A stretch of DNA of 64,000 bases from Pedobacter frigoris (GCF_005116445.1 NZ_SWBQ01000006.1:154435-218434); one strand, 5' to 3'; counted from the first letter of the stretch, positions 26,466 through 35,534 are shown. Notes: a model not told the origin generated them from the sequence alone. Program-made: numbers and translations.

Positions 26466-26782
26466 GTCGTTTTGTAACAATTTAGTATGACTTAACTTTA
26501 TTGTTTTTTTAAACTAAGCTGTAATGTTCACCTGGTGTGGTTGGATTTGGGTTCAAAATTGTAATGAACCGAGTTTGTAATCCCAACGTAGGCCCTGTAT
26601 AAGGCATTTATTACTTGCCTTTTCTTCCTGTAACAAATAGGTGAGCAACCTTCAAAGATTTAAATTTTGTGCGTAATTCGCGGATTATTGTTTGAATAAA
26701 ACTTAACGTTTTAATTAAACCTAAAGCAATTTGTTTAGTCATAATCTCAAAACACAAATTAAATATCAACTTTTCACTAGTT
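26466..26782. other. 317-bp intergenic region, promoter side of the Gly-rich/TonB-barrel pair
   Basis: No gene was seen. A weak hairpin with 6-bp arms (AAGGCA/TGCCTT) lies at about 26601-26622 and is followed by T residues, a possible terminator for the upstream gene. The rest is AT-rich, with no exact -7 box close to the next ATG. Confidence 0.4.
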
Positions 26783-27685
26783 ATGAAATCAGGATTCTCA
26801 AAAAATATGTTAAATACATTACTACTGGTTGGTTTTGGATTGACAGCTTCAGCACAGAAAGTTAATGAATTACAGGAAGTGAGTATAGTAGCTCCCCACA
26901 GTCTGAAAATTGACGGTAAGAATTTTGAGTGGGCTGCTGCTGATTTTTCATCTAATAAGCGTACTAGTATTTCTTATATCATCAGTAACGATGACAAGAA
27001 CCTGTACCTGGTAGTGAAATCTACTGATTTAACTAATAATAGTAAAATTCTGGCTGGGGGAATTACTTTTTCTATCAATCCGGATGGTAAGAAGAAAGAA
27101 AAAGAAAGTCTGGCTCTTACTTACCCTAGTATTGCCCGCCCAACAAGAGGAGCTGGCGGACAAGGTGGCGGAATTAGAATGGATAGGGTAATGGGTGGCA
27201 TGGGTGGAGGCGGAGGTACTCCGCTGACAACAAAGCAAAGGGATTCAGCTTCAGTAGCCAGATTAAGAACTCAATTGGTAACAGCGAAAGAGATCAAAAT
27301 CAGTGGATTTAAAAAGACTACAGATACCTTGGTTTCGATTTATAATCAGTCGGGAATTAAAGCTTTTGCTTCTATTGATACAGCCAATACCTATTTTTAT
27401 GAAGCAGCTATCCCTCTTGAGGAATTGGGAATTTCTGCCGATTCAGCAAAAGAATTTGCATATAACATCAAACTGAACGGATTGCAAATGCCAGGCTTTG
27501 ATGGCGGTGGCGGCGGCGGCGGTCGTGGAGGATTCGGCGGTGGTGGTGGCGGCGGTCGCGGAGGTTTTGGTGGCGGTGGTGGTGGATTCGGCGGAGGCGG
27601 TGGTCAACGAGGTGGGGGAATAGATTTTCAAGCCCTGATGAGTCCTACAGATTTTTGGGGAAAATATACTTTATCCAAAAAATAG
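26783..27685 (+). CDS. Secreted Gly-rich (RGG repeat) protein with N-terminal CBM9-like domain
   Basis: A 300-residue protein with a signal peptide ending ASAQK. Residues about 35-110 look like a CBM9-like/DOMON-type beta-sandwich (LKIDGKNFEWAAADF, SYIISNDDKNLYLVVKSTD, GGITFSINPDGKK). A second strand set follows at 175-235 (YFYEAAIPLEELGI). Residues 241-279 are an uninterrupted Gly-rich block with RGGFGG units, after an earlier GGMGGGGG tract near residue 140. It ends FWGKYTLSKK. It stands 63 bases before a TonB-type barrel gene, probably in one operon. Function unknown. Confidence 0.75.
   Translation: MKSGFSKNMLNTLLLVGFGLTASAQKVNELQEVSIVAPHSLKIDGKNFEWAAADFSSNKRTSISYIISNDDKNLYLVVKSTDLTNNSKILAGGITFSINPDGKKKEKESLALTYPSIARPTRGAGGQGGGIRMDRVMGGMGGGGGTPLTTKQRDSASVARLRTQLVTAKEIKISGFKKTTDTLVSIYNQSGIKAFASIDTANTYFYEAAIPLEELGISADSAKEFAYNIKLNGLQMPGFDGGGGGGGRGGFGGGGGGGRGGFGGGGGGFGGGGGQRGGGIDFQALMSPTDFWGKYTLSKK
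27503..27619 (+). repeat. GGC/GGT tandem repeats coding for RGGFGG units
   Basis: Within the coding sequence, 117 bases of almost pure GGN codons encode two copies of a Gly(5-6)-RGGFGG unit, a shorter GGFGG unit and a final QRGGG. The GC content and repetition differ sharply from the flanks and make slippage likely. Confidence 0.85.
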
Positions 27686-27748
27686 GTACTAATCTCTAGT
27701 ACCGAAATCCAGCACAACACACACAAACCAAACCATATAAACACACAA

Positions 27749-30616
27749 ATGAATTATTTTAATCCGGTCACGGCCCCAGGGCCGGGCCATTCTATGGGCG
27801 TGAATTACGCCAGGCTTTGTAAACTGGCCGTTGTACTGTTTTTGTTGATAAGCAGCACAGCTAAGGTATCAGCGCAACAGCCAGCAAAAAGAGAGACACC
27901 ACCACCTTTGCCTACCAGAGAAATTAGTGGAATCGTAAAAGATACACTTGACCTCGGTCTTCCAGGAGCTACAGTAAGTTTAACCTCGGACAAGGATACT
28001 TTAAAAACTTCAACTAATAATGATGGTATCTTCGTGTTTAAAGATGTAAAATCTGCTACTTATACTATTGTGGTGCAAAGCTTGGGGTATCTTAAAACTT
28101 CGCCAATGCGTTTCAAACAAAATGACTTGACTCCGCGAATTGTCATGGATCCAATTGTCATGAAAGAAGAAAAAAACACCTTAAATACTGTAGTCATCAA
28201 TGGCACGCCTTCAATTACCTATAAGACAGATACGGTAGAGTATAAAGCAAGTGATTATGTGGTCAGGGCAAACTCTATGGTTGATGAGCTATTGAAGAAA
28301 ATGGAGGGAATGGAAGTTGGGAGTGACGGATCGCTTGTGCATAATGGCGAATCTGTTCTAAGGGCTAAACTAAATGGAAAGGAATTTCTGGGCGGCGATG
28401 TCGCTAATGCAATTAAAAATCTCCCTGCCGAAATTGTAGATAAAATACAGATTGTGGACGACTACGGTGATCAGGCTGCGCGTACCGGTGTTAAAGACGG
28501 CGATCCTCAAAAAATATTGAACATTACAACCAGAACTGATAAATCTGTTGGAAATATAGTAAGATTAAGTGGCGCTGGGGGAAGCAATGACCGTTATAAT
28601 GGTGAGATTAATGGAACCAGGATTAATCAAAATCAAACGATTGGTGTAGATTCAAAATACAGAAATACAGTAAATGGCGTTGGAGGGGGAGGCACTGGAG
28701 GTACAACTACATCTGGAGAGGCTTCGTTTAGTATCCGGGACAAAATAGGTAAAAATGTTAATTTCAACGTTAACTATAAGTATGACGGAAATGATCAGCT
28801 TAATTTAAGCAGTACTTTTTCCAAATCAGTGACGAACCTAAGAAATATACTTAAACTTCAAACGGATTCACTTGTAAACACCTTTACTACCAGAGGCAGT
28901 CAAAGGACTAATGATTCCAGAGGCCATAATTTTAGGGCAGAAATAGAGATCAATCTGGATAGTAATGATTACTTAAGCTTTAGGCCTTCAATTAATTATT
29001 CATCATCTTCTTCAAATCAGGCAGACACTTCATATCAAACAGGTTACAGACACCAATATCAGGTTAATGCAAATTCTTCTAGCAGTAAAAGTCCACAATT
29101 GGGATTGGTGGTTGGATATCAACATCGTTTTGATAAGTTAAGAAGGAATTTCTTTGTTGAGGGAGAGGTAAGAACAAATAACAGAAGCAGCGATTCGGAT
29201 CAGGATCTTTTTCTAAGATACTTTTTGAATGAAGACGAATCGGAAAAAAGTGATTCCCTGGCCTATAGGCTAAGATTAAACAAAAATTTAAATACAAGCT
29301 ATAGAGGTAGCATGACTTATGTGGAGCCGCTGAGTACAAATACTCAAATTGAATTAAATGCCCAGGTTAACTATAACGGTTACGACAATAATGCTACTAC
29401 CAGAAATCGGGTAAACGGCGGAGTTTCTCAGGTAATTGATTCACTGAGTAATATTTTTAATTATTCATTTACCCAAGCCAGGTTTGCCGTGAATTTCAGA
29501 TATGGAATGAGTAATACGTCAAGAATCAGGTTTTCTGCCGGACTTACCGCAGTGCCTGCATTATTGTCTGGAACAAAAGTCAGCTTAGGTACTACGACGA
29601 GGAGAAGTAGTTTTAACCTGATTCCGATAGCCCGGATGGAATATTTATGGTCAAGACAGCACAAAGTTGCATTAAACTACTCAGGGAATGCTTCTGAGCC
29701 GACCTTCGACCAGATTCAGCCGGTACGGGATGTAACTAACCCTAATAATGCAGTTATAGGTAATCCAAATCTTAAAGCCAGATTTGTTCATACCATACGG
29801 TCAGATTACAATAACTATATCGCAAATTCAAAGTTGAATTATTCAATAGGAGTGAATGCCTCATTTAATCAGAATGATGTAATATCAAGTTCTGTTGATA
29901 TTGATGATCCAAACGTCATAGTTAAGCCAGGACAGAATCCTGTCAAAATTCGAGAGACCAGGTATATAAATATGAACGGTGTCTATAGGATTGGCGGAAA
30001 CTACAACATCAGTAAACAACTAAATAATAGGAAATACAATTTATCGTTAAGCGGATCAGCAAATTATAATAACAGGATTACCATGACAAATGGTGAAAAA
30101 AATATCAATATTGTAAAAAGCTTTAGAGAAAGTTTTGGTCCGAGAATAAATCCTACCGACTGGTTTGAGATCAATCCCTATGTTTCATATAACCACCAAA
30201 CCTCTGATAATACAGTTTTAAAAAATCAGTCTGAAACAAATACACTGGCATTTAATGTTGATGGAACAGTTTATTTTCTGAGAAGCTGGATCTTTAAGTA
30301 TAACGCAAGTAAAAACTATATAAGTGGGATCAATGCAAATATTAACAATAATCCGTTCGTAATTAATGCAACCCTTGAAAAGGAATTGTTCAACAGAAGA
30401 GGAAGAGTTACAGTTCAGGCATTTGATGTTCTAAATCAAAATAACTTTGTAAACCGTGATTTTAATGATACCGGTGGTTATACAGATACCAAATCAAACG
30501 CAGTTAGCCGCTACTTCATGGTAGGATTGAGCGTGCGTTTGCAAAAATGGAGTGGTGCCAAAGGCGGTCGCGACGGAAGAGGCATCCGACGCCGTGGAGA
30601 TGGTAGCTTTATGTAA
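27749..30616 (+). CDS. Outer membrane beta-barrel protein of the TonB-dependent receptor type
   Basis: A 955-residue protein. The ATG at 27749 gives an N-terminus of 15 extra residues. An ATG at 27794 (MGVNYARLCK) starts directly at the signal peptide, which ends VSAQQ, and is a good alternative. A carboxypeptidase-regulatory-like domain follows (ISGIVKDTLDLGLPGATVSL), then a plug-like region (VVINGTPSITYKTDTVEY, ANSMVDELLKKMEGMEV, IQIVDDYGDQAARTG) and a long barrel of alternating strands ending RYFMVGLSVRLQ. No SusD partner is adjacent. The Gly-rich gene upstream is the likely partner. Ligand unknown. Confidence 0.88.
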   Translation: MNYFNPVTAPGPGHSMGVNYARLCKLAVVLFLLISSTAKVSAQQPAKRETPPPLPTREISGIVKDTLDLGLPGATVSLTSDKDTLKTSTNNDGIFVFKDVKSATYTIVVQSLGYLKTSPMRFKQNDLTPRIVMDPIVMKEEKNTLNTVVINGTPSITYKTDTVEYKASDYVVRANSMVDELLKKMEGMEVGSDGSLVHNGESVLRAKLNGKEFLGGDVANAIKNLPAEIVDKIQIVDDYGDQAARTGVKDGDPQKILNITTRTDKSVGNIVRLSGAGGSNDRYNGEINGTRINQNQTIGVDSKYRNTVNGVGGGGTGGTTTSGEASFSIRDKIGKNVNFNVNYKYDGNDQLNLSSTFSKSVTNLRNILKLQTDSLVNTFTTRGSQRTNDSRGHNFRAEIEINLDSNDYLSFRPSINYSSSSSNQADTSYQTGYRHQYQVNANSSSSKSPQLGLVVGYQHRFDKLRRNFFVEGEVRTNNRSSDSDQDLFLRYFLNEDESEKSDSLAYRLRLNKNLNTSYRGSMTYVEPLSTNTQIELNAQVNYNGYDNNATTRNRVNGGVSQVIDSLSNIFNYSFTQARFAVNFRYGMSNTSRIRFSAGLTAVPALLSGTKVSLGTTTRRSSFNLIPIARMEYLWSRQHKVALNYSGNASEPTFDQIQPVRDVTNPNNAVIGNPNLKARFVHTIRSDYNNYIANSKLNYSIGVNASFNQNDVISSSVDIDDPNVIVKPGQNPVKIRETRYINMNGVYRIGGNYNISKQLNNRKYNLSLSGSANYNNRITMTNGEKNINIVKSFRESFGPRINPTDWFEINPYVSYNHQTSDNTVLKNQSETNTLAFNVDGTVYFLRSWIFKYNASKNYISGINANINNNPFVINATLEKELFNRRGRVTVQAFDVLNQNNFVNRDFNDTGGYTDTKSNAVSRYFMVGLSVRLQKWSGAKGGRDGRGIRRRGDGSFM

Positions 30617-30650
30617 GAAATAATAACTTTGCACAAATTTAGTGCAAATA

Positions 30651-30686
30651 AAAAAGCCCTGCTCATTATATGAACAGGGCTTTTCT
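30651..30686. terminator. Bidirectional intrinsic terminator
   Basis: AAAAAGCCCTGCTCAT, a 3-base loop, ATGAACAGGGCTTTT: a 12-bp stem with one mismatch and A/T runs on both sides, between the convergent barrel gene and the DUF3276 gene. Confidence 0.9.
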
Positions 30687-30697
30687 GATTTATTTCT

Positions 30698-31027
30698 TTA
30701 GAATGAAAAATCGTCGTTTTGTATTCTGCTAGGTACACCATCTTGGTTTTCAGAATATTCGTAGCGTTTTTCCACTACTTCCTGATGGTTTTTAATGTAA
30801 TCAACAGTTTCATTCAATCCTTCTGCAAATTTTTCAAAATCTTCTTTGTATAAAAAGATTTTATGTTTTACAAATACTCCGTCTTCAAGTCGTTTTTTAC
30901 TTTCAGTTAGGGTTAGGTAATAATCTCCTGATCTTGTTGCTTTAACGTCGAAAAAATAAGTTCTTTTACCAGCTCTTACTTTCTTTGAAAAAACCTCTTC
31001 TCTCTCTTTGTTGTCAAATTCTCCCAT
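30698..31027 (-). CDS. DUF3276 family (PUR-alpha-like) nucleic-acid-binding protein
   Basis: A 109-residue protein with the family pattern EEVFSKKVRAGKRTYFFDVKATRSGDYYLTLTESKK (given in overlapping pieces), HKIFLYKEDFEKFAEGL and an acidic tail. DUF3276 proteins of Bacteroidetes and Borrelia have the PUR-alpha fold and bind RNA/DNA. A regulatory or RNA-chaperone-like role is likely but not shown here. The gene has its own promoter (31058-31089), separate from the ABC exporter gene behind it. Confidence 0.9.
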   Translation of the reverse strand: MGEFDNKEREEVFSKKVRAGKRTYFFDVKATRSGDYYLTLTESKKRLEDGVFVKHKIFLYKEDFEKFAEGLNETVDYIKNHQEVVEKRYEYSENQDGVPSRIQNDDFSF

Positions 31028-31057
31028 GGTTGCTATAGCTCTTGGTTTTGGTTCGGG

Positions 31058-31089
31058 TAAATATAAAGGAATAATTATTAAACTTCAAA
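31058..31089 (-). promoter_or_regulatory. Promoter of the DUF3276 gene (-33 TTTG, -7 TATATTTA)
   Basis: On the minus strand TTTG (31086-31089) is followed 20 bases later by TATATTTA (31058-31065), a 7-of-8 match to TAnnTTTG, about 31 bases before the ATG. Confidence 0.55.
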
Positions 31090-31096
31090 ATAGAAA

Positions 31097-32887
31097 TCAT
31101 ATAGATTTACTTTCCTCTTCGAGCAATTGATTTTGATACATTTCTGCATATGCACCTGAAAGTAGCAGTAATTCTTCATGCGTGCCTTGTTCAGTGATCT
31201 CTCCATTGTCGAGAACCAGTATCTTATCTGCATTTTTTATTGTAGATATTCTATGTGCAATCAGTATACTGGTTTTTCCATTCATTAGCCGACCAAGATT
31301 GTTTAAAATCTCCTCTTCTGTTCTGGTATCTACGGCTGAAAGGCAATCGTCGAATATCAGGATCCTCGGTTCCTTAATTAACGCCCTTGCGATAGATACA
31401 CGTTGTTTCTGGCCGCCAGAGAGGGTGATGCCACGTTCTCCCAGCATGGTTTCAAACTGATGCTCAAATCCTATGATATTGTGGTATACAGCTGCATTTT
31501 TTGCGGCGGTTTCCACCTGTTCTGTAGTGGTTGTATCGAGCCCAAAGCTGATGTTATTTTTTATGGTATCTGAAAAGAGGAAGACTTCCTGAGGAACAAA
31601 GCCAATGTGGTTTCTGTAATCCTGGAGATTCAGTGATTTCAACGAAGTACCATCAATTTTTATGTCTCCTTTATCTACGTCATACATTCGCATGATTAGA
31701 TTGGCCAGGGTAGACTTTCCCGAACCGGTTCTGCCGATGATAGCAACAAACTGACCTTCTTTAATTTCAAAGCTTACATTTTTGATGGCTTCTATCCCAG
31801 TGTCGGGATAAGTAAAGCTCACATTTTGAAAGTTTATCCTGCCTGAAATTTCAGTTTTATCATGGGCCTCTGACGTGATATCAGGTTGAAGCTCCAGGAA
31901 TTCGTTTATGCGTTTTTGCGAAGCTGAGGCTCTTTGAATTAATGTAGTTACCCATCCCAGCATGGAAACCGGGAAAGTGAGCTGATTCACATAGACAATA
32001 AATTCTGCAATATTTCCAGGGGTGATGGAACCATTAATGACTTGTTTACCACCTATGTAAATAGTCAGTATCGTACTAAGTCCGACAAGGAGCACCATGG
32101 TTGGGTAGAACAAAGCCTGAACTTTGACGAGACCCATAGCATTGTTTTTATAGCCCTGACTTTCTGCCGCGAATACCTTTTCAGTATGTCCTTCACGAAC
32201 ATAAGATTTAATCACCCGAATTCCTGAAAACCTTTCCTGAACAAAACTGGAAAGTTTTGAAAGCTGCTCTTGTATCAACTCGCTTTTCTTATTGATTTTA
32301 GTGTTTACAAAGTAAATGATGACAACAAGGGCTGGTAATGGTAGTAAGCAAAAAATTGCCAGCTTGGTATTTACGGAAAACATAGCGTAGATAACCAGCA
32401 GAAATAAGACGCCCGTATTTATGGCATACATAATTGCTGGGCCAACGTACATCCTCACCCTATTTACATCTTCAGTAGCTCTATTCATTAAGTCTCCGGT
32501 ATTGTTTCTCCTGTAGAAGCCAAGACTGAGTTTCTGATAGTGTGCATAGATTTCATTTTTTATATCAAACTCAATATGCCTCGACATCAGGATGATTGTT
32601 TGTCTCATGAAAAACAAAAACAGACCTCTTAATAAATACAATATCAATACCAGTGTTCCAAAGTATAACAAGCTGTAACTAAAGATGTCATATATAATTT
32701 CTTTGCGTTCGAACCCTGAAAAAAGACTGTACAACTGGATATTCTCAGTAATTAAATTAAAGGCATGACCAATGACCTGCGCGGGAATCACACCGAATAT
32801 ATTTGATATGATTACAAAGAAAATTCCTGGAATAATCCGCCATTTATATTTATAGAAGTATTTGTTTAGGTAGCGGAGATGTTTCAT
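31097..32887 (-). CDS. ABC exporter half-transporter (fused permease-ATPase)
   Basis: A 596-residue protein with six membrane segments (residues about 15-325) and a C-terminal ATPase. The nucleotide-binding domain shows Walker A GRTGSGKST, the Q-loop GFVPQEVFLF, signature LSGGQKQR, Walker B ILIFDD and H-loop IAHR. The residue after the Walker B aspartate is Asp514 rather than the catalytic glutamate, as in MdlA/MdlB-like and heterodimeric exporters. It belongs to the multidrug/lipid-exporter (MsbA/MdlB) group. The substrate cannot be read. It has its own promoter. Confidence 0.9.
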   Translation of the reverse strand: MKHLRYLNKYFYKYKWRIIPGIFFVIISNIFGVIPAQVIGHAFNLITENIQLYSLFSGFERKEIIYDIFSYSLLYFGTLVLILYLLRGLFLFFMRQTIILMSRHIEFDIKNEIYAHYQKLSLGFYRRNNTGDLMNRATEDVNRVRMYVGPAIMYAINTGVLFLLVIYAMFSVNTKLAIFCLLPLPALVVIIYFVNTKINKKSELIQEQLSKLSSFVQERFSGIRVIKSYVREGHTEKVFAAESQGYKNNAMGLVKVQALFYPTMVLLVGLSTILTIYIGGKQVINGSITPGNIAEFIVYVNQLTFPVSMLGWVTTLIQRASASQKRINEFLELQPDITSEAHDKTEISGRINFQNVSFTYPDTGIEAIKNVSFEIKEGQFVAIIGRTGSGKSTLANLIMRMYDVDKGDIKIDGTSLKSLNLQDYRNHIGFVPQEVFLFSDTIKNNISFGLDTTTTEQVETAAKNAAVYHNIIGFEHQFETMLGERGITLSGGQKQRVSIARALIKEPRILIFDDCLSAVDTRTEEEILNNLGRLMNGKTSILIAHRISTIKNADKILVLDNGEITEQGTHEELLLLSGAYAEMYQNQLLEEESKSI

Positions 32888-32894
32888 GAAGTGG

Positions 32895-32927
32895 TAAAGT
32901 TAGCCAAATGCCGATAATTTTTTCAAA
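32895..32927 (-). promoter_or_regulatory. Promoter of the ABC exporter gene (-33 TTTG, -7 TAACTTTA)
   Basis: On the minus strand TTTG (32924-32927), then 21 bases, then TAACTTTA (32895-32902), a 7-of-8 match to TAnnTTTG, directly upstream of the start at 32887. Confidence 0.5.
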
Positions 32928-32965
32928 GAATTGGTTATTACTAGGTAAAATAATGTTTTTTTAAG

Positions 32966-32973
32966 TAGTTTTG
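32966..32973 (+). promoter_or_regulatory. -7 box for the amino-acid dehydrogenase gene
   Basis: TAGTTTTG is an exact TAnnTTTG match 26 bases before the ATG at 33000. No TTG at a fitting -33 spacing. Confidence 0.55.
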
Positions 32974-32999
32974 CGGCTTATCTGATAAACAAAAGTTAT

Positions 33000-34088
33000 A
33001 TGTCTGGTAATAGTTCTCCCGTGAATTCCGTCTTAGATCAAATTGGTGCCTCTGGGCATAAGAAGGTTGTTTTTTGTAATGACCCTGATACTGGTTTAAA
33101 AGCAATTATTGCCATTCATGATACCACTCTCGGACCTGCAATAGGAGGAACCAGGATGTGGAGTTATTCAGGAGAAGCTGAGGCGCTTGAGGATGTATTG
33201 AGATTGTCCAGGGCGATGACATATAAGGCTGCGATAACAGGTCTTAACCTTGGCGGTGGAAATGCAGTGATTATCGGAGATTCAAGAAAAGGTAAGTCGG
33301 AAGCCATGATGAGGAGTTATGGCCGCTTTATCAAAAACTTAAACGGAGAATTTATTACAGCCGAAGATGTGGGTACCAATACCAAAGACATGGAGTACAT
33401 CCGTATGGAAACTCAACATGTTACTGGTGTTCCTGAATCATTAGGTGGCGCAGGCGATCCATCACCAACTACTGCAAAAGGGGTTTTCTTAGGTATTAAA
33501 GCCTGTGTGAAAGAGGTGTTCGGTACAGATATGCTGGCAGGAAGATCCGTTGTGGTACAGGGGATAGGTAACGTAGGAGAGCATCTTGTAGAATTGCTGA
33601 GAGCAGAAAATGTTGAAGTTTACATTAGTGACATTAACGAAGAACGCTTACAGCATGTAGCGAGAACTTATAAAGCCAAGCCAATTGCCGCAGATAAGAT
33701 TTTTGGAGTGAATGCTGATATTTACGCACCATGTGCATTGGGAGCCACAGTAAACTCTAAAACCATTGAGAAAATGAAGTTTGCCATCATAGCTGGTTCA
33801 GCAAATAACCAATTAGCTGATGAGCAGATTCACGGAAAAATGCTGCTGGACAAAGGGATTTTATTCGCGCCGGATTATCTGATCAATGCAGGGGGACTCA
33901 TTAGCTGCTATTCAGAATTGACAGGGTTTGGCAAAAAACGTACTATGCAGCTTACCGAAAATATATACAACGCAACGCGTGATGTGATTAAAATGTCTAA
34001 GAAGGATAATATTCCGACAGTATGGGCAGCTAACCGCATTGCAGAACAAAGAATCATCGATATCAAAAAAATAAAATCATCATTTTAA
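33000..34088 (+). CDS. Glu/Leu/Phe/Val dehydrogenase homologue (leucine dehydrogenase-like) with altered catalytic lysine
   Basis: A 362-residue protein of leucine-dehydrogenase length and layout: substrate domain (HDTTLGPAIGGTRMW, MTYKAAITGLNLGGGN, FITAEDVGTNTKDME) and NAD-binding domain (VVVQGIGNVGEHLVELL). In leucine dehydrogenases GGGK carries the catalytic lysine (K80 in the Bacillus sphaericus enzyme), 12 residues after the carboxylate-binding lysine. Here the equivalents are K76 and Asn88 (codon AAT at 33261-33263), while the aspartate (D123) is kept. The enzyme would be expected to be weak or inactive as a deaminating dehydrogenase. It is followed by nusB. Confidence 0.9.
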   Translation: MSGNSSPVNSVLDQIGASGHKKVVFCNDPDTGLKAIIAIHDTTLGPAIGGTRMWSYSGEAEALEDVLRLSRAMTYKAAITGLNLGGGNAVIIGDSRKGKSEAMMRSYGRFIKNLNGEFITAEDVGTNTKDMEYIRMETQHVTGVPESLGGAGDPSPTTAKGVFLGIKACVKEVFGTDMLAGRSVVVQGIGNVGEHLVELLRAENVEVYISDINEERLQHVARTYKAKPIAADKIFGVNADIYAPCALGATVNSKTIEKMKFAIIAGSANNQLADEQIHGKMLLDKGILFAPDYLINAGGLISCYSELTGFGKKRTMQLTENIYNATRDVIKMSKKDNIPTVWAANRIAEQRIIDIKKIKSSF

Positions 34089-34122
34089 ATAAACAGGTAA
34101 TTTACCACTCGTTCTTACATTC

Positions 34123-35073
34123 ATGTTAAACAGAAGGCACTTAAGAATTAAAGCTTTGCAAAATATATTTGCTTGGCACATGACAGACAAAAGAGATGTA
34201 GCTTCTTCCAAGAAGGCGCTGATGCAAAGTATTGACAATGTATATGAAATGTACATATGGATGCTTTCTCTTTTAGTTGAGGTTACAGAATACACAGGAA
34301 TTGACGCTGTAGAAAGAGCAAATAAACATTTGCCGACTGCAGAAGATCTCAATCCTAATTTAAAACTGTTGAACAACAAGTTTACAGTTACACTAAAAGC
34401 AAATCCAGATTTTAATGCTGCGGTACATAAGTACAAGATCAATTGGATGGCAGATCCTGAATTCGTTAAAGGTATTTTTAACACGCTGAAAGTGACTCCT
34501 GAGTACGCAGCTTACCTTGCCGACGAAGACAATAGCCTGGAAGAGTCGAAGACGATCATTAAGTACATTTTTAGAAAAATTATACTTAAAAGCCACAACA
34601 TTATTCAGGCATTTGAAGACAAATTCATCAACTGGTCTGTAGATAAAGAGGTCATGCAGGGAATGGTTGCTAAGACATTGAAAAATTTCACGTCCGAAGA
34701 TCCTTTTGCTAATAAACTGACGCCAATTAGTCAGGATTGGGAAGAAGACAGCAAGTTTGTGGAAGATCTGTTTGCTTACACGCTTAAGAATGACAAAGAT
34801 TATCAGGTGATGATCGGTGAGCGTACCAAAAACTGGGAATCAGAACGTATTGCTTTGATGGATACAATCCTGATGAAGATGGCAATTTGTGAACTTTTAA
34901 ATTTCCCTTCAATACCTGTTAAAGTAACCATTAATGAATACTTAGATCTGTCAAAAGATTACAGTACTCCGAAAAGTAATTCGTTTATTAACGGTATCTT
35001 GGACAAGATTATGGGCGACCTTAAAAGAACCAATAGCATTACTAAAATTGGTCGCGGACTTATAGAAGAATAA
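34123..35073 (+). CDS. nusB: Transcription antitermination factor NusB (long Bacteroidetes form)
   Basis: A 316-residue protein, about twice the length of E. coli NusB. It begins MLNRRHLRIKALQNIFAW, the NusB first helix. An inserted helical region of about 150 residues follows, and the conserved C-terminal helices appear at ALMDTILMKMAICELLNFPSIPVKVTINEYLDLSKDYST (in overlapping pieces), ending FINGILDKI. NusB binds boxA RNA with NusE/S10 in rRNA transcription antitermination. It heads a tight cluster with a DUF1573 gene (5-base gap) and yajC, a common order in this phylum. Confidence 0.92.
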   Translation: MLNRRHLRIKALQNIFAWHMTDKRDVASSKKALMQSIDNVYEMYIWMLSLLVEVTEYTGIDAVERANKHLPTAEDLNPNLKLLNNKFTVTLKANPDFNAAVHKYKINWMADPEFVKGIFNTLKVTPEYAAYLADEDNSLEESKTIIKYIFRKIILKSHNIIQAFEDKFINWSVDKEVMQGMVAKTLKNFTSEDPFANKLTPISQDWEEDSKFVEDLFAYTLKNDKDYQVMIGERTKNWESERIALMDTILMKMAICELLNFPSIPVKVTINEYLDLSKDYSTPKSNSFINGILDKIMGDLKRTNSITKIGRGLIEE

Positions 35074-35078
35074 TAATT

Positions 35079-35534
35079 ATGAAAAAAACCTTGTTACTGG
35101 CATTGGCTGCTTTAACATTTGCATCCTGCCAACAAAACAAATCATCTGAAACTGAGGCTGCGACAACAGTGGCTTCAGACTCATCATCGAATGTAGGTGC
35201 TGTTGCAGGTGCAGGAGATGCGGTGATAGCCTTTGAAACGGCTAACTATAATTTTGGGAAGATCACCCAAGGTGAAAAAGTGTCTTACAGTTATAAGTTT
35301 ACAAACACTGGAAAAGGACCGCTCATCATCACCAATGCAGAAGCTAGTTGCGGATGTACTGTGCCTGAGGTTCCAAAGGAGCCAATTAAGCCAGGTGAGG
35401 ACGGTGAGATCAAAGTAGTTTTTAACAGCGATGGTAAAATTGGTCTTCAGGATAAAGTAATCACTGTTACTTCTAATGCGGTTCCTTCTGTGACTGCATT
35501 ACACCTAACAGGAGAAATAAAAGAACGTCAATAA
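35079..35534 (+). CDS. DUF1573 lipoprotein
   Basis: A 151-residue protein with a lipoprotein signal (FASC, Cys17), a low-complexity Ser/Thr/Ala linker and one Ig-like DUF1573 domain: FETANYNFGKITQGEKVSYSYKF, FTNTGKGPLIITNAEASCGCTVPE (in overlapping pieces) and EIKVVFNSDGKIG. The SCGC cysteine pair is the family hallmark. DUF1573 proteins are abundant envelope proteins of Bacteroidetes, with unknown function. It lies between nusB and yajC, 13 bases from yajC. Confidence 0.9.
   Translation: MKKTLLLALAALTFASCQQNKSSETEAATTVASDSSSNVGAVAGAGDAVIAFETANYNFGKITQGEKVSYSYKFTNTGKGPLIITNAEASCGCTVPEVPKEPIKPGEDGEIKVVFNSDGKIGLQDKVITVTSNAVPSVTALHLTGEIKERQ

Noticed and set aside
27443..27631. Thr/Ala-rich frame antisense to the Gly-rich repeats
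   Set aside because: Artefact of the GGN repeat read on the other strand.
33000..34088. Calling the dehydrogenase homologue a proven inactive enzyme
   Set aside because: Only the lysine change is seen. Activity cannot be judged from sequence, and a base error cannot be excluded.
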